This document shows positions 18,448 through 27,094 of a stretch of DNA of 64,000 bases, piece after piece; position 1 is the first letter of the stretch, and the number at the start of each line of letters is the position of its first letter. The notes beneath the pieces were generated by a model. It was not told the origin of the DNA. It was given only the letters and a program-made list of their open reading frames with translations, and made no database searches. This DNA comes from Pseudomonas sp. MIACH (lineage in GTDB: Bacteria; Pseudomonadota; Gammaproteobacteria; Pseudomonadales; Pseudomonadaceae): positions 248,001 to 312,000 of the forward strand of contig NZ_LHVO01000053.1 of assembly GCF_001269925.1 (NCBI RefSeq), written 5' to 3'. The translations under genes were made by a program, and so were the position numbers.

Positions 18448-18708
18448 ATGGATTATTTCATTATTGTAGTCACCACCCTCGCCGGCCTGTACTTCCATGC
18501 CTGGCTTTACCTGCGCATCAGACGCTGGGGCGACCGCGATCTGGCGCTCTCCATGGCGGGTGATGACCCACTCAAACGGACCTTCATGCTGCAGCAGTTG
18601 GAGAGGGCCCGCGCCTTGAAAATCAAACGGGGCGATTTGGCCAACTGGTTAAAGGACGCCGCACAGCAGTACACGCCTGAAGCCTCTTCAACAGAGACTT
18701 CAGCGTGA
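18448..18708 (+). CDS. Small membrane-anchored protein of unknown function
   Basis: An 86-residue protein with one N-terminal hydrophobic span (YFIIVVTTLAGLYFHAWLYL), then a basic turn RIRRWGD, and a charged cytosolic helix (LQQLERARALKIKRGDLANW). I do not recognise a named family. The positive-inside pattern puts the C-terminal part in the cytosol. Codon use is like that of its neighbours, and the frame begins with a good ATG downstream of the SlyB-like promoter region. It is convergent with pdxH. The regular composition and length suggest a real, conserved gene rather than a chance frame. Confidence 0.65.
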   Translation: MDYFIIVVTTLAGLYFHAWLYLRIRRWGDRDLALSMAGDDPLKRTFMLQQLERARALKIKRGDLANWLKDAAQQYTPEASSTETSA

Positions 18709-18744
18709 CAGGCATCATTCAAGTGAGGTGACGAAAGGTGCTGC

Positions 18745-19392
18745 TCAGGGCGCCAGGCGCTCGCGGACCCAGTCGGTCCCTTGCAGACGGTAGTTCAGGC
18801 GATCGTGCAGGCGGCTGGCGCGGCCTTGCCAGAACTCGATGCGCTCGGGAAGCAGGCGATAGCCACCCCAATGCTCGGGACAGTCAGGCTGGGTATCGCT
18901 GAAACGCTGTTCGGTGGCCTTGAGCAGATCTTGCAGTTCTTCACGGTCACGAATGACCTTGCTCTGCGGAGACGCCCATGCACCCAGGCGACTTCCCAGA
19001 GGACGGACCTGATAGTAAGCATCCGACTCTTCCGGGGTGACCTTGACCACCCGCCCCTCGATGCGCACCTGGCGCTCCAGGGTCGGCCAGAAGAAGGTCA
19101 TGGCCGCAAACGGCCGCGCCGCGAGCTGCTCGCCCTTGGCGCTCTGATAGTTGGTGAAGAAGGTAAAGCCCTGCGCATCCAGGCCTTTGAGCAGCAGGAT
19201 ACGGCAGTGCGGGCGACCGTCCTGGTCGACCGTAGCCAAGGTCATGGCATTGGCTTCCACCGGCGGTTGCTCGGTCTTCACCGCATCGGCAAACCACTGG
19301 TGGAACAACGCAAACGGCTCGTTCGGGGCCTGGGCCTCGCTCAAACCGTCCCGAGTGTAGTCACGGCGCATATCGGCCAGTGCCTGGGTCAT
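18745..19392 (-). CDS. pdxH: Pyridoxamine 5'-phosphate oxidase
   Basis: The FMN enzyme that oxidises pyridoxamine or pyridoxine phosphate to pyridoxal phosphate, the last step of de novo B6 supply and the salvage route. The 215-residue protein has the full family layout: MTLATVDQDGRPHCRILLLKG, split here by the strand break, FTNYQSAKG for FMN phosphate contact, and MTFFWPTLERQVRIEG. RPLGSRLGAWAS and the C-terminal FWQGRASRLHDRL complete the set. Length matches the E. coli enzyme (218). It lies 27 bp after the OmpA-like gene, on the same strand, so the two may be cotranscribed. Confidence 0.96.
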   Translation of the reverse strand: MTQALADMRRDYTRDGLSEAQAPNEPFALFHQWFADAVKTEQPPVEANAMTLATVDQDGRPHCRILLLKGLDAQGFTFFTNYQSAKGEQLAARPFAAMTFFWPTLERQVRIEGRVVKVTPEESDAYYQVRPLGSRLGAWASPQSKVIRDREELQDLLKATEQRFSDTQPDCPEHWGGYRLLPERIEFWQGRASRLHDRLNYRLQGTDWVRERLAP

Positions 19393-19419
19393 GCGGCTTT
19401 ATCCTTCTGGTTCAGCGGA

Positions 19420-20568
19420 TCAGTTTTTCGCCTGGTCGTTCGCAGCAGGTGTCGCAGCCGGTGTAGCCGCCTTGGCTTTGGCCGGGGCCGGTTTCTTGGC
19501 AGCTGGCTTGGCCGGGGCTTTTTTAGCCGCTGGCTTGGCAGCCGCTTTTTTAGCGGCGGGTGCCTTTTTAGCCGGGGCCTTGGCGGCCGGAGCCGGGGCT
19601 GGAACGTTCTGCACCGCAACCATTTCGGCTGCAGGTGGGGTCTTGCCCGATTGATACTTGCTCAACAGCGCCAGCATGGTAGTGCGCTGGGTGAACATGA
19701 TTTCCATACGACGGTTCAAGGCACGGCCCTGTGTGCTGTCGTTGGCGGCACGCGGCATCAGGTCACCCATGCCACGCAGCATCAGGCGGTCCTGCTTCAA
19801 GCCGCTGAGGCTGAAGATCGAGGCAATGGACTGCGCGCGTTCCTTGGTCAACGCCTGGCTGGCAGGCGCGGTACCGGTGGCATCCACGTGACCCAGCACC
19901 AGCACGGCGGTTTTTGGATCGGCTTCAACCGCCTTGGCAACGCGAGTGAACGGACCCAGGGTAACCGGCAGCAGCATCGCCGGGCGTTTCGGGTTGTAGG
20001 AGCCGTCGACCGGGGCAATCACGACGAGCACGTTGTCGCGACGCTCCAGTTGCAGGTTGCTGTCCTTGATGGCGGCGCGCAGGCGCGGCTCATAGTCGTC
20101 CAACCAGGCCTGGGTGATTTTCGGGTCAGGCATCGGCACATTGGTCACGTCGACCTTGGCCAATGGCTTGGGTTTGCTTTCGAACGGCCACCACCAGTGG
20201 GTCTCGGTGTCGGTCTTGGCGACCGCAGGGGCAGGCTCTGCAGCCTTGAGGTCGGCTTTCAGGTCAGCCTTGGCATCAGCAGCCTTTTCGTCGGCGCTCT
20301 TGGAGGAGAACGGCCACCAGCTGGAGCCGGTGTCAGCCTTGGCGGCCGGCGCTGGCGCGGCGGCAGCGGCTACCGGAGCGGCAGGCTTGGCGCCGGCAGC
20401 TGGCTTGGCATCCGGCTTGGCGTCGGTTTGGGTCACTGCGTCCTTGGTAACAGCCTTATCAGATCCAAATGACCACCAATGCCCGCCTTCGGCATCATTT
20501 TGTGGAGTTTGTGCGCAGCCAGTAATAGTGAGGCACAGCGCCAGTGCCAAGGACTTGTTCGATAACAT
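19420..20568 (-). CDS. OmpA-domain lipoprotein with an Ala/Lys/Pro-rich tail
   Basis: A 382-residue envelope protein with three parts. It begins with a lipoprotein signal ending TITGC (Cys about residue 18). Residues about 40-130 are Ala/Pro/Lys-rich low complexity with repeated SSWWPF / THWWWPFESK boxes. Residues about 190-320 are an OmpA-like peptidoglycan-binding domain, with VLGHVDATG, LTKERAQSIAS and NRRMEIMF. The last 55 residues are a histone H1-like tail of AKKAP / AAKPAAKK repeats. The OmpA domain should bind diaminopimelate in peptidoglycan from the outer membrane. The tail is unusual for the family. It lies upstream of pdxH on the same strand. Confidence 0.85.
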   Translation of the reverse strand: MLSNKSLALALCLTITGCAQTPQNDAEGGHWWSFGSDKAVTKDAVTQTDAKPDAKPAAGAKPAAPVAAAAAPAPAAKADTGSSWWPFSSKSADEKAADAKADLKADLKAAEPAPAVAKTDTETHWWWPFESKPKPLAKVDVTNVPMPDPKITQAWLDDYEPRLRAAIKDSNLQLERRDNVLVVIAPVDGSYNPKRPAMLLPVTLGPFTRVAKAVEADPKTAVLVLGHVDATGTAPASQALTKERAQSIASIFSLSGLKQDRLMLRGMGDLMPRAANDSTQGRALNRRMEIMFTQRTTMLALLSKYQSGKTPPAAEMVAVQNVPAPAPAAKAPAKKAPAAKKAAAKPAAKKAPAKPAAKKPAPAKAKAATPAATPAANDQAKN

Positions 20569-20709
20569 GAGATATCCACAAAATGAGAAAGAAACGGGGG
20601 TCTGGATGACCCGTTAAACAGACGCTTACAGAACTTTAAAGTTACAAATTTCGTTCAGCGCCTTCTTATAGTTGCCTTTGTAACAAAAAAATGTGAAACA
20701 GCAAGGGGT

Positions 20710-21855
20710 TTACAGACAACCGGCCAATATTCCGACCAACTTCTGTGCACGCGGGTCCATTAGTACATAAGGTCCCAATGTATTAGTCACGAAACCAAAC
20801 GCTACATCATGCTCAGGATCGGCAAAACCCACCGAACCGCCGGCGCCAGGGTGCCCGAAAGCACGCGGGGCAAGCCCAAATGTGGCATTGGGCAAGTGTG
20901 GTTGATCCAACATGCAGCCCAGGCCGAAGCGGGTTTGGGTCAATAATGTTTTATCCGGCCCGATACTGTGTTCCCGGGTCAATTGTTCGAGCATGTCGGC
21001 TTCCAGCAAACTACCGTCCAACAAACCACTATAAAACCCGGCCAGGCTGCGCGCATTACCGTGACCATTTGCCGCTGGCTGCTGCATGCGCCGCCATTCA
21101 GGTTTGTTAGTACTGGTGAGAATAGACGGTGGATTGGCAAATGCCCGCGTGGTCATGGCAGTGGGTTCACGCATCATAACTTGCAGTAAACGTTGTGCGG
21201 CTTCATCGCCCATATTGCCTTTGCTACGAGCTATATGTGCAACACGATAAAACTCTTCATCTGCCAGGCCCACATGGAAGTCCAGCCCCAGCGGCCGCGC
21301 CACCCGCGCCACGATGGACTCACCCGGCCCACGTCCATCGGCACGGCGCAGCAATTCGCCGATCAGCCAACCGTAGGTGATCGCCTCGTAGCCATGGCCC
21401 TGGCCGGGGGTCCACCACGGGGCTTCGGCCGCCAGGGTGTCGACCATCAGTTGCCAGTCATACAGGGCTTCGGCGGGCAGCATTTCGCGGATCGCCGGCA
21501 ATCCGGCCTGGTGGCACAGCAACTGGCGCAGGGTGATGCTTTCCTTGCCGGCTGCGGCGAACTCAGGCCAGTACTTGGCCACTGGGGCGTCCAACTGCAA
21601 CTTGCCTTCGGCCACCAGTTGCAGGGCCGTGACGGCGGTGAAGGTCTTGGTGCAGGAAAACAGATTAACGATGGTGTCGCTGTGCCAGGCTTCGGCGCCG
21701 TCCTTGTCGGCAGTGCCGGCCCACAGGTCGACGACGGTTTCGCCGCCGATCTGGATGCAGAGCCCGGCGCCACGCTCCTGCGGGTCATCGAACAACGCGG
21801 CGAACGCTTCACGCACCGCTTCGAACTGGAGCTCGTAATGACCCTGAACCTGCAC
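20710..21855 (-). CDS. Serine hydrolase / family VIII esterase
   Basis: A 381-residue beta-lactamase-fold hydrolase of the EstB type, probably a carboxylesterase rather than a beta-lactamase. The catalytic Ser-Lys pair is in FSCTKTF at about residues 65-69. The second catalytic Tyr is probably in GYEAITYGW, and HPGAGGS is the third box of the fold. No signal peptide is seen, so it is cytosolic. I chose the GTG at 21855: it is preceded by GAGGGGG and begins VQVQGHYELQFEAV, the usual opening of this group. It stands alone between an OmpA-like gene and the agarase-like gene. Confidence 0.85.
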   Translation of the reverse strand: MQVQGHYELQFEAVREAFAALFDDPQERGAGLCIQIGGETVVDLWAGTADKDGAEAWHSDTIVNLFSCTKTFTAVTALQLVAEGKLQLDAPVAKYWPEFAAAGKESITLRQLLCHQAGLPAIREMLPAEALYDWQLMVDTLAAEAPWWTPGQGHGYEAITYGWLIGELLRRADGRGPGESIVARVARPLGLDFHVGLADEEFYRVAHIARSKGNMGDEAAQRLLQVMMREPTAMTTRAFANPPSILTSTNKPEWRRMQQPAANGHGNARSLAGFYSGLLDGSLLEADMLEQLTREHSIGPDKTLLTQTRFGLGCMLDQPHLPNATFGLAPRAFGHPGAGGSVGFADPEHDVAFGFVTNTLGPYVLMDPRAQKLVGILAGCL

Positions 21856-21937
21856 CTCAGCCCCCTCGAAAAACACCGTAAAAAGTGGCCGACATTGTTC
21901 CAGTCATTGTCGGTTTTGTGAACCCGTCAACGATGAA

Positions 21938-24235
21938 TCAATGACCATTTCCCGAATGCCCACCGGCGTGTCCAGCGCCCTGCTCCGGGCCTTTGCCATC
22001 ATGCCCAGGCTTGCCGACTTCGCTTTCACCAACGGTGCTGGCTGCCCTGGCCTTTTCCGCTTCCTTGCCCAGTTGATCCACCGCCGCCAGGTTGCTTTTA
22101 CGCACACTGTCGACAAAGCCCTGGAACGGTACGTCGGTGATGCCTACCAGGCCGAAGTGGCCGTTTTCACCGTCCAGCAAACGCCCGGTCACCGGTTGGT
22201 CCAGGTACTGAAACCAATGCACGCCGACAATTGACGGCTCGCTCATGGCTTGCTTGAGGAAGTTGGCGTATGCCGCGCCACGATCTTCTTCCCTGGCCAA
22301 CGGGGTCACTCCCCCCCAGAACGGGCCACGGTCCGCAGAGCCGAAGTTGAATTCAGTGATCAACACCGGTTTGTCCAGTGCGCGCAGTGCGGCAAAGTCG
22401 TAGCCGTCCTGGGGCTTGAGCGTGTACATGTTGAAGCTCAGCACATCGCAATACTGCGCACACGACGCCACGGCTTCCGGCGTACTCACCGCATAACGCC
22501 CACCCAGCAGCAGTTGGTTGGGTGCGTGCCATTTCAGTGAGTCGGAGATGGTCTTGAAGTAGGCATCGGCGAAGGTCTTCTGGAAGTACTTGAAGTCAGC
22601 TTCGATTTCCGGATGCTCAGGGTTGGGAATCGGCGGCTCGAAGCCCGGATCTTCCATCAACTCCCAGCCTGCCAAGTCAATGCCCCAGGCTTTCGACAGG
22701 CCTTGCTCGTTGCGGTACTTGTCACGCAATTGCTTGAGGAACGCGCGCTTGGCCGGTACATCGGTGGTCATGCGCAACGTGCCGTAGGCCAGGGCGTAGC
22801 GGGATTTTGGATCATCGCCGGGGCCGGCCCAGGCCAGTTCGTTATCGGCAAAGAAGCCGATCAACCACGGGTCATCGCGATGGTCGCGGGCGGCAATGGC
22901 GACCGCGCGCTCGGTCGCCATGGCGAAGCGCGGATCGAATGGGTCGGGCATGCCGCCCCACCAGTCGATGCCGGTGCTGATGCTGGCGTAGTCGCCGACG
23001 ATCGACAGCGGCAAGGTGTACGGCACGCGGTCGGCCGCGGCCAAATCCTCGTCACTCCAGTTGCCGACGGTGTTGAAGCCCCAGGCTTGCAGGCGATCAA
23101 GGGTATGGGTTACCCAACGTTTCTGATCAAACCCTTCGCCGCCATAAGTGCGCTGCAGGTTGGCCGCGTAAAAATCATACCAACGCCCGGCACCAAAACT
23201 GCGACCTTCACCTGCGCCGTTGCCGGTACGGTTATCGCTGCTGCCGTAGTATTTGTCGAAGGGTTCGCCGGCCTTTGGCAGCGCCGCAAACATCCACTCA
23301 CGTCCGGCCACATAGGTCTGGCTGTTGTCCGGGGCAACGGTGTTGACGCCCAGGGAATAGAACGGATGGCCTTCCGGGGTCACCAGGTACCAGCGACCGT
23401 CGCGCTTTTCGGTGCGGAAAAAGCCACTGGCCTTGAACGCCGGCCCTTTGTTCCAGCCGCCGAACTTGTCCAATGCAGATTTATCACGCGCGGCCAGCCA
23501 GCCCTGCAGTTGGGTTTGCTCCTTTGCGGCGGCAGTCTTGAGCTGTTCGTCACTGCTGACCTTTTCCGGCCAGCGGGCACGGGTGGATTGGCCATACGTA
23601 TCCACCAGTTCACTGTAGGCGGCCTTCAATACCGGCTCACTGTCCTGCACACCAAAGCGCTCCAGCAGGATGCTTTGCGCGGCGTTGGGCTTGATCATCG
23701 ACAAGGTCACCGAGACCACCTGGCTACGGTCGATCTCGCCAGCGCTGCTGGCCAGCAACACACGCTGGCCGTCCACGGTGATCGGCATCGGCGGGCCGGC
23801 CTTCATGCCCTGGCTCAACGGCGAGTTGGCTTGCAGCGGGATCAGCAAGGTTTGGGCCGGGCCGGCCGGCAGGTCGATGCGGCTGACCAGGGTCTTGCCA
23901 TCGCTGCTCTGCACCTTGACGTAGAGGGTCAGCGCCCAATCCATGGCGCTCTGGATACGCAGGCTCATGGCGCCGGACTGCGACCAGTCCCAGGCGCCGG
24001 TCTGCGGGCTGAGCACCAGGCTCGGCTCGGCGGCCGGGTTGAAGGTGATACGACGCAACACCTCGCCTTCGGGGGTTTGTTCGGCGTTGTATTGCGGCAG
24101 GCTGGCGTCCTGGGTCACCACCTTGACCACATCGGCAGGCCGCACAAAGTTGAACAATGTCTGTTGCCCCGCGGGTGCGGCCATCAAGGGCGCAGTGAAC
24201 AGCAGGGCAAAAAGGGCGGGCAGCGTGCGAATCAT
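21938..24235 (-). CDS. Secreted agarase-like glycoside hydrolase
   Basis: A 765-residue exported protein with signal peptide MIRTLPALFALLFTAPLMA. The N-terminal 250 residues look like a beta-sandwich carbohydrate-binding region. The catalytic part is a TIM barrel of the GH-A clan: GRWYLVTPEGHPFYSLGVN marks its start. The acid/base Glu is in GFFADNELAW, and the nucleophile Glu is likely in VLITEFNFGS. I recognise it as beta-agarase-like (GH42/GH86 type), but the true polysaccharide is unknown. The last 40 residues are Gly/His-rich (GHDGKGPEQGAGHAGGH) and may bind metal. The ATG at 24235 was chosen because it begins the signal peptide. Confidence 0.82.
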   Translation of the reverse strand: MIRTLPALFALLFTAPLMAAPAGQQTLFNFVRPADVVKVVTQDASLPQYNAEQTPEGEVLRRITFNPAAEPSLVLSPQTGAWDWSQSGAMSLRIQSAMDWALTLYVKVQSSDGKTLVSRIDLPAGPAQTLLIPLQANSPLSQGMKAGPPMPITVDGQRVLLASSAGEIDRSQVVSVTLSMIKPNAAQSILLERFGVQDSEPVLKAAYSELVDTYGQSTRARWPEKVSSDEQLKTAAAKEQTQLQGWLAARDKSALDKFGGWNKGPAFKASGFFRTEKRDGRWYLVTPEGHPFYSLGVNTVAPDNSQTYVAGREWMFAALPKAGEPFDKYYGSSDNRTGNGAGEGRSFGAGRWYDFYAANLQRTYGGEGFDQKRWVTHTLDRLQAWGFNTVGNWSDEDLAAADRVPYTLPLSIVGDYASISTGIDWWGGMPDPFDPRFAMATERAVAIAARDHRDDPWLIGFFADNELAWAGPGDDPKSRYALAYGTLRMTTDVPAKRAFLKQLRDKYRNEQGLSKAWGIDLAGWELMEDPGFEPPIPNPEHPEIEADFKYFQKTFADAYFKTISDSLKWHAPNQLLLGGRYAVSTPEAVASCAQYCDVLSFNMYTLKPQDGYDFAALRALDKPVLITEFNFGSADRGPFWGGVTPLAREEDRGAAYANFLKQAMSEPSIVGVHWFQYLDQPVTGRLLDGENGHFGLVGITDVPFQGFVDSVRKSNLAAVDQLGKEAEKARAASTVGESEVGKPGHDGKGPEQGAGHAGGHSGNGH

Positions 24236-24333
24236 ACGAACAAGGTTCTCCCAAATGGCCGGTGAATGGCCTGATGACATACATCGATAGCAGTGAAATA
24301 GACCACGGGGTGGGCGGATTCGCCCACGGTGAC

Positions 24334-26478
24334 CTAAGAAATTTCGCGTCGGAACGGCGGCAACGCATTCAGGATCGCCTTGCCATAACGCTGGGTAACC
24401 AGGCGGCGGTCGAGCAAGGTGATGGTGCCCCGGTCTTCCTCGGTACGCAGCAAGCGACCGCAGGCCTGCACCAGCTTCAACGAAGCATCCGGCACCGAGA
24501 TTTCCATGAACGGATTACCGCCCCGCGCTTCGATCCATTCGGCCAATGCGGCCTCGACCGGATCATCCGGCACCGAGAACGGGATCTTGGCGATCACCAC
24601 GTGTTCGCAGTAGGCCCCGGGCAAGTCGACGCCTTCGGCAAAACTCGCCAGGCCGAACAGCACGCTGGAATCCCCGCCATCGACCCGCGCCTTGTGCTTG
24701 TTCAGGGTTTCCTGCTTGGACAGGTTGCCCTGGATAAACACCTGTTTGCGCCAGTCGCGGTCGAGGCCGTCGAACACGTCCTGCATCTGTTTGCGTGACG
24801 AGAACAGCACCAGGGTGCCGCGCGAACCTTCCACCAGGGAGGGCAAGTCACGAATGATCGCGGCAGTATGGGCCGGAGCGTCCCGAGGATCGGCCTTGAG
24901 GTCGGGCACCCGCAGCACACCGGCATCAGCGTGGTGGAATGGGCTCGGGACCACGGCGGTCACGGCTTTTTTCGGTAGGCCAGCACGCATGCGGAAGCGA
25001 TCGAAGGTGCCCAGGGCGGTCAGCGTGGCGGAGGTCACCAGGCAGCCATACGCCACGTTCCACAGGTTGCGGCGGAGCATTTCGGCGGCAAGGATCGGGC
25101 TGGCGTTGACCTCGATATCAAACAGCGCGCCGCTTTCCGACAATGTCAGCCAGCGGGCCATGGGTGGGTTGTCTTCCGGGTCTTCGACGGTAAACGCCGT
25201 CCACAGCTCCCAGTTGCCCTGGGAACGGGACAACAGGCTGCCGAACAGCGGGTACCATTCCTCGGCCTGGTTGCTGGCGATGCCGATGTTGACCTCGCCG
25301 TCCATGCCTTCCTTGAGCAGGTCGGTCAGGCGGGTGAACAGGTCGGTGAGACGGGAAAAGCCTTTCTTCAGCTCAATGCCCATCTCGCGCATATGCTCGG
25401 GGATCATCCCACCGACAAAGCGGTGGCGCGGGCGCTCACGGCCTTCCACATCTTCACCGGGCTTGAAGTCGGCCACCTGTTCACAGGCGCTGAACATGAA
25501 CTGTTGCTGGGTCTTGATCTCCCGCGCCAGCTCCGGCACCTGTTCGATCAGTTTGCCCAAATCGCCCGGCAGCGGGTGCTGGGCGAGCAACTTGGTCAGA
25601 TTCTTCGCGGTGGTCTCCAGCCAGTCGGCGGTGGAGCGCAGGCGCGTGTAGTGGGCGAAGTGGCCGATAGCCTTGTCGGGCAGGTGATGGCCTTCGTCGA
25701 ATACATAGAGGGTGTCACGCGGGTCCGGCAGCACAGCGCCGCCGCCCAGGGCCAGGTCGGCCAGGACCATGTCGTGGTTGGTGACGATCACGTCGACCTT
25801 GCCCATGCCTTCGCGGGCCTTGTAGAAGGCGCACTGGCCGAAGTTCGGGCAATGGCGGTTGGTGCACTGGCTGTGGTCGGTGGTCAGGCGTGCCCAGTCG
25901 GCGTCTTCGAGGGCGGTGGGCCAGCTGTCGCGGTCGCCGTCCCATTTATTGCCGGCCAGCTTCTCGATCATGCTGGTGAACAGCTTCTGGCTGACCTCAT
26001 CCACCTCGATCTTGAAGCCTTCTTCTTCGAACAGCGACGCCGTGGCGGTTTGCGCATGGCCTTCCTGCAGCAGCACATCGAGCTTGGACAGGCACATGTA
26101 GCGGCCACGACCCTTGGCCAGGGCGAAGGTGAAGTTCAGGCCGCTGTTGCGCATCAGATCGGGCAGGTCTTTGTAGACGATCTGCTCCTGCAGGGCGACA
26201 GTGGCGGTGGCGATCACCAGGCGCTTGCCGGCAGCCTTGGCGGTCGGGATCGCAGCCAGGCTGTAGGCCACGGTCTTGCCGGTACCGGTGCCGGCTTCGA
26301 CGGCCACGACGGCGGGCTCACCTTCGCGGCGGCCTTCGTCGTCGGTGTCGATATCTCCGAGGACCTTGGCCACTTCGGCGATCATCAGGCGCTGGCCGTA
26401 GCGCGGTTTCAAGCTCTTGGCTTCGAGAAAACGCGTGTAGGCGCCCTGGATCGTGGTTTTGAGTTCAGTGCTGATCAT
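24334..26478 (-). CDS. dinG: ATP-dependent DNA helicase DinG
   Basis: A 714-residue XPD-like superfamily 2 helicase that unwinds DNA 5' to 3' and is tied to repair and R-loop removal. Walker A is AGTGTGKTVAYS and motif II is DEGHH. The iron-sulfur cluster cysteines are seen as GRYMCLSK, HSQCTNRHCPNFGQC, which is the expected spacing for a 4Fe-4S domain between motifs Ia and II. Later motifs include VLFSSRKQM, SVLFGLASFAEGVDLPG and the end motif QACGRLLRTEEDRG. Length matches E. coli DinG (716). It is divergent from the CopD-like gene. Confidence 0.94.
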   Translation of the reverse strand: MISTELKTTIQGAYTRFLEAKSLKPRYGQRLMIAEVAKVLGDIDTDDEGRREGEPAVVAVEAGTGTGKTVAYSLAAIPTAKAAGKRLVIATATVALQEQIVYKDLPDLMRNSGLNFTFALAKGRGRYMCLSKLDVLLQEGHAQTATASLFEEEGFKIEVDEVSQKLFTSMIEKLAGNKWDGDRDSWPTALEDADWARLTTDHSQCTNRHCPNFGQCAFYKAREGMGKVDVIVTNHDMVLADLALGGGAVLPDPRDTLYVFDEGHHLPDKAIGHFAHYTRLRSTADWLETTAKNLTKLLAQHPLPGDLGKLIEQVPELAREIKTQQQFMFSACEQVADFKPGEDVEGRERPRHRFVGGMIPEHMREMGIELKKGFSRLTDLFTRLTDLLKEGMDGEVNIGIASNQAEEWYPLFGSLLSRSQGNWELWTAFTVEDPEDNPPMARWLTLSESGALFDIEVNASPILAAEMLRRNLWNVAYGCLVTSATLTALGTFDRFRMRAGLPKKAVTAVVPSPFHHADAGVLRVPDLKADPRDAPAHTAAIIRDLPSLVEGSRGTLVLFSSRKQMQDVFDGLDRDWRKQVFIQGNLSKQETLNKHKARVDGGDSSVLFGLASFAEGVDLPGAYCEHVVIAKIPFSVPDDPVEAALAEWIEARGGNPFMEISVPDASLKLVQACGRLLRTEEDRGTITLLDRRLVTQRYGKAILNALPPFRREIS

Positions 26479-26576
26479 GGATAGTCGGGCGCAAAAACGC
26501 TGGATAAATTTTCAGTGGTTCGGTTCGGCCGCTATCATACCCCGCTAATTAATCCCGCGCAGAACGGAGTACCACA

Positions 26577-27041
26577 ATGACCGCGTTTAGCCTCGCTTAC
26601 ACCCTGCATGTATTGGCCGCCCTGATCTGGGTCGGCGGTATGTTTTTCGCCTGGATGATCCTGCGCCCAGCCGCTGTGGCGGCCCTTGAGGGCCCTGCCC
26701 GACTCAAGCTGTGGGCAAATGTGTTTCAACGTTTTTTCGTGTGGGTCTGGGTAGCGGTGCTGGTTTTGCCGATCAGCGGTGTCGGCCTGCTGCAACTGCG
26801 CTTCAACGGGTTTGAAACCGCACCGCGTTATGTGCAGGTGATGATGGGCTTGTATCTGGTGATGACGGCGCTGTTTATCCGTATCCAGGCGTTGAAGTTT
26901 CCGCAACTGAAGGCGGCGGTGGCAGCAGAGGACTGGCCGGCGGGTGCCGCTGCGCTGGGACAGATTCGCAAGTTGGTAGGGATTAATCTGATCGTGGGGT
27001 TGCTGGTGGTGGCGATTGCTTCGGCTCGGCCGATGTTCTGA
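26577..27041 (+). CDS. CopD-like four-span membrane protein
   Basis: A 154-residue inner-membrane protein with about four spans and a conserved His at residue 11 (YTLHVLAALIWVGGM). I recognise the CopD/DUF-type layout: LHVLAALIWVGGMFF in span 1, FFVWVWVAVLVLPISG in span 2, VQVMMGLYLVMTALF in span 3 and GINLIVGLLVVAIASA in span 4. Homologues are often annotated CopD family protein, which implies a link to copper or haem. No copper gene is nearby, so this is only a family label. It ends 4 bp before a perfect 20-bp hairpin. Confidence 0.8.
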   Translation: MTAFSLAYTLHVLAALIWVGGMFFAWMILRPAAVAALEGPARLKLWANVFQRFFVWVWVAVLVLPISGVGLLQLRFNGFETAPRYVQVMMGLYLVMTALFIRIQALKFPQLKAAVAAEDWPAGAAALGQIRKLVGINLIVGLLVVAIASARPMF

Positions 27042-27044
27042 GCA

Positions 27045-27094
27045 CAGTCACAAGCTGCAAGCTTGAAGCTTGCAGCTTGTGACTGCGGCTTTTT
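27045..27094. terminator. Perfect 20-bp hairpin, CopD-like / collagen-like genes
   Basis: CAGTCACAAGCTGCAAGCTT and its exact complement are separated by a single G (27065), followed by CGGCTTTTT. It lies between the CopD-like gene (+) and the collagen-like gene (-). It probably ends the former, although the tiny loop means the inner few pairs will open. Confidence 0.85.

Noticed and set aside
18781..20472. 563-codon open frame on plus across pdxH and the OmpA-like gene
   Set aside because: It runs opposite to two well-recognised genes. Its Arg/Gly/Leu-rich repeats only mirror the Ala/Lys/Pro tail of the minus-strand protein.
22613..24265. 550-codon open frame on plus, opposite the agarase-like gene
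   Set aside because: It is antisense to a gene with signal peptide and active-site motifs. Its composition is that of a shadow frame.
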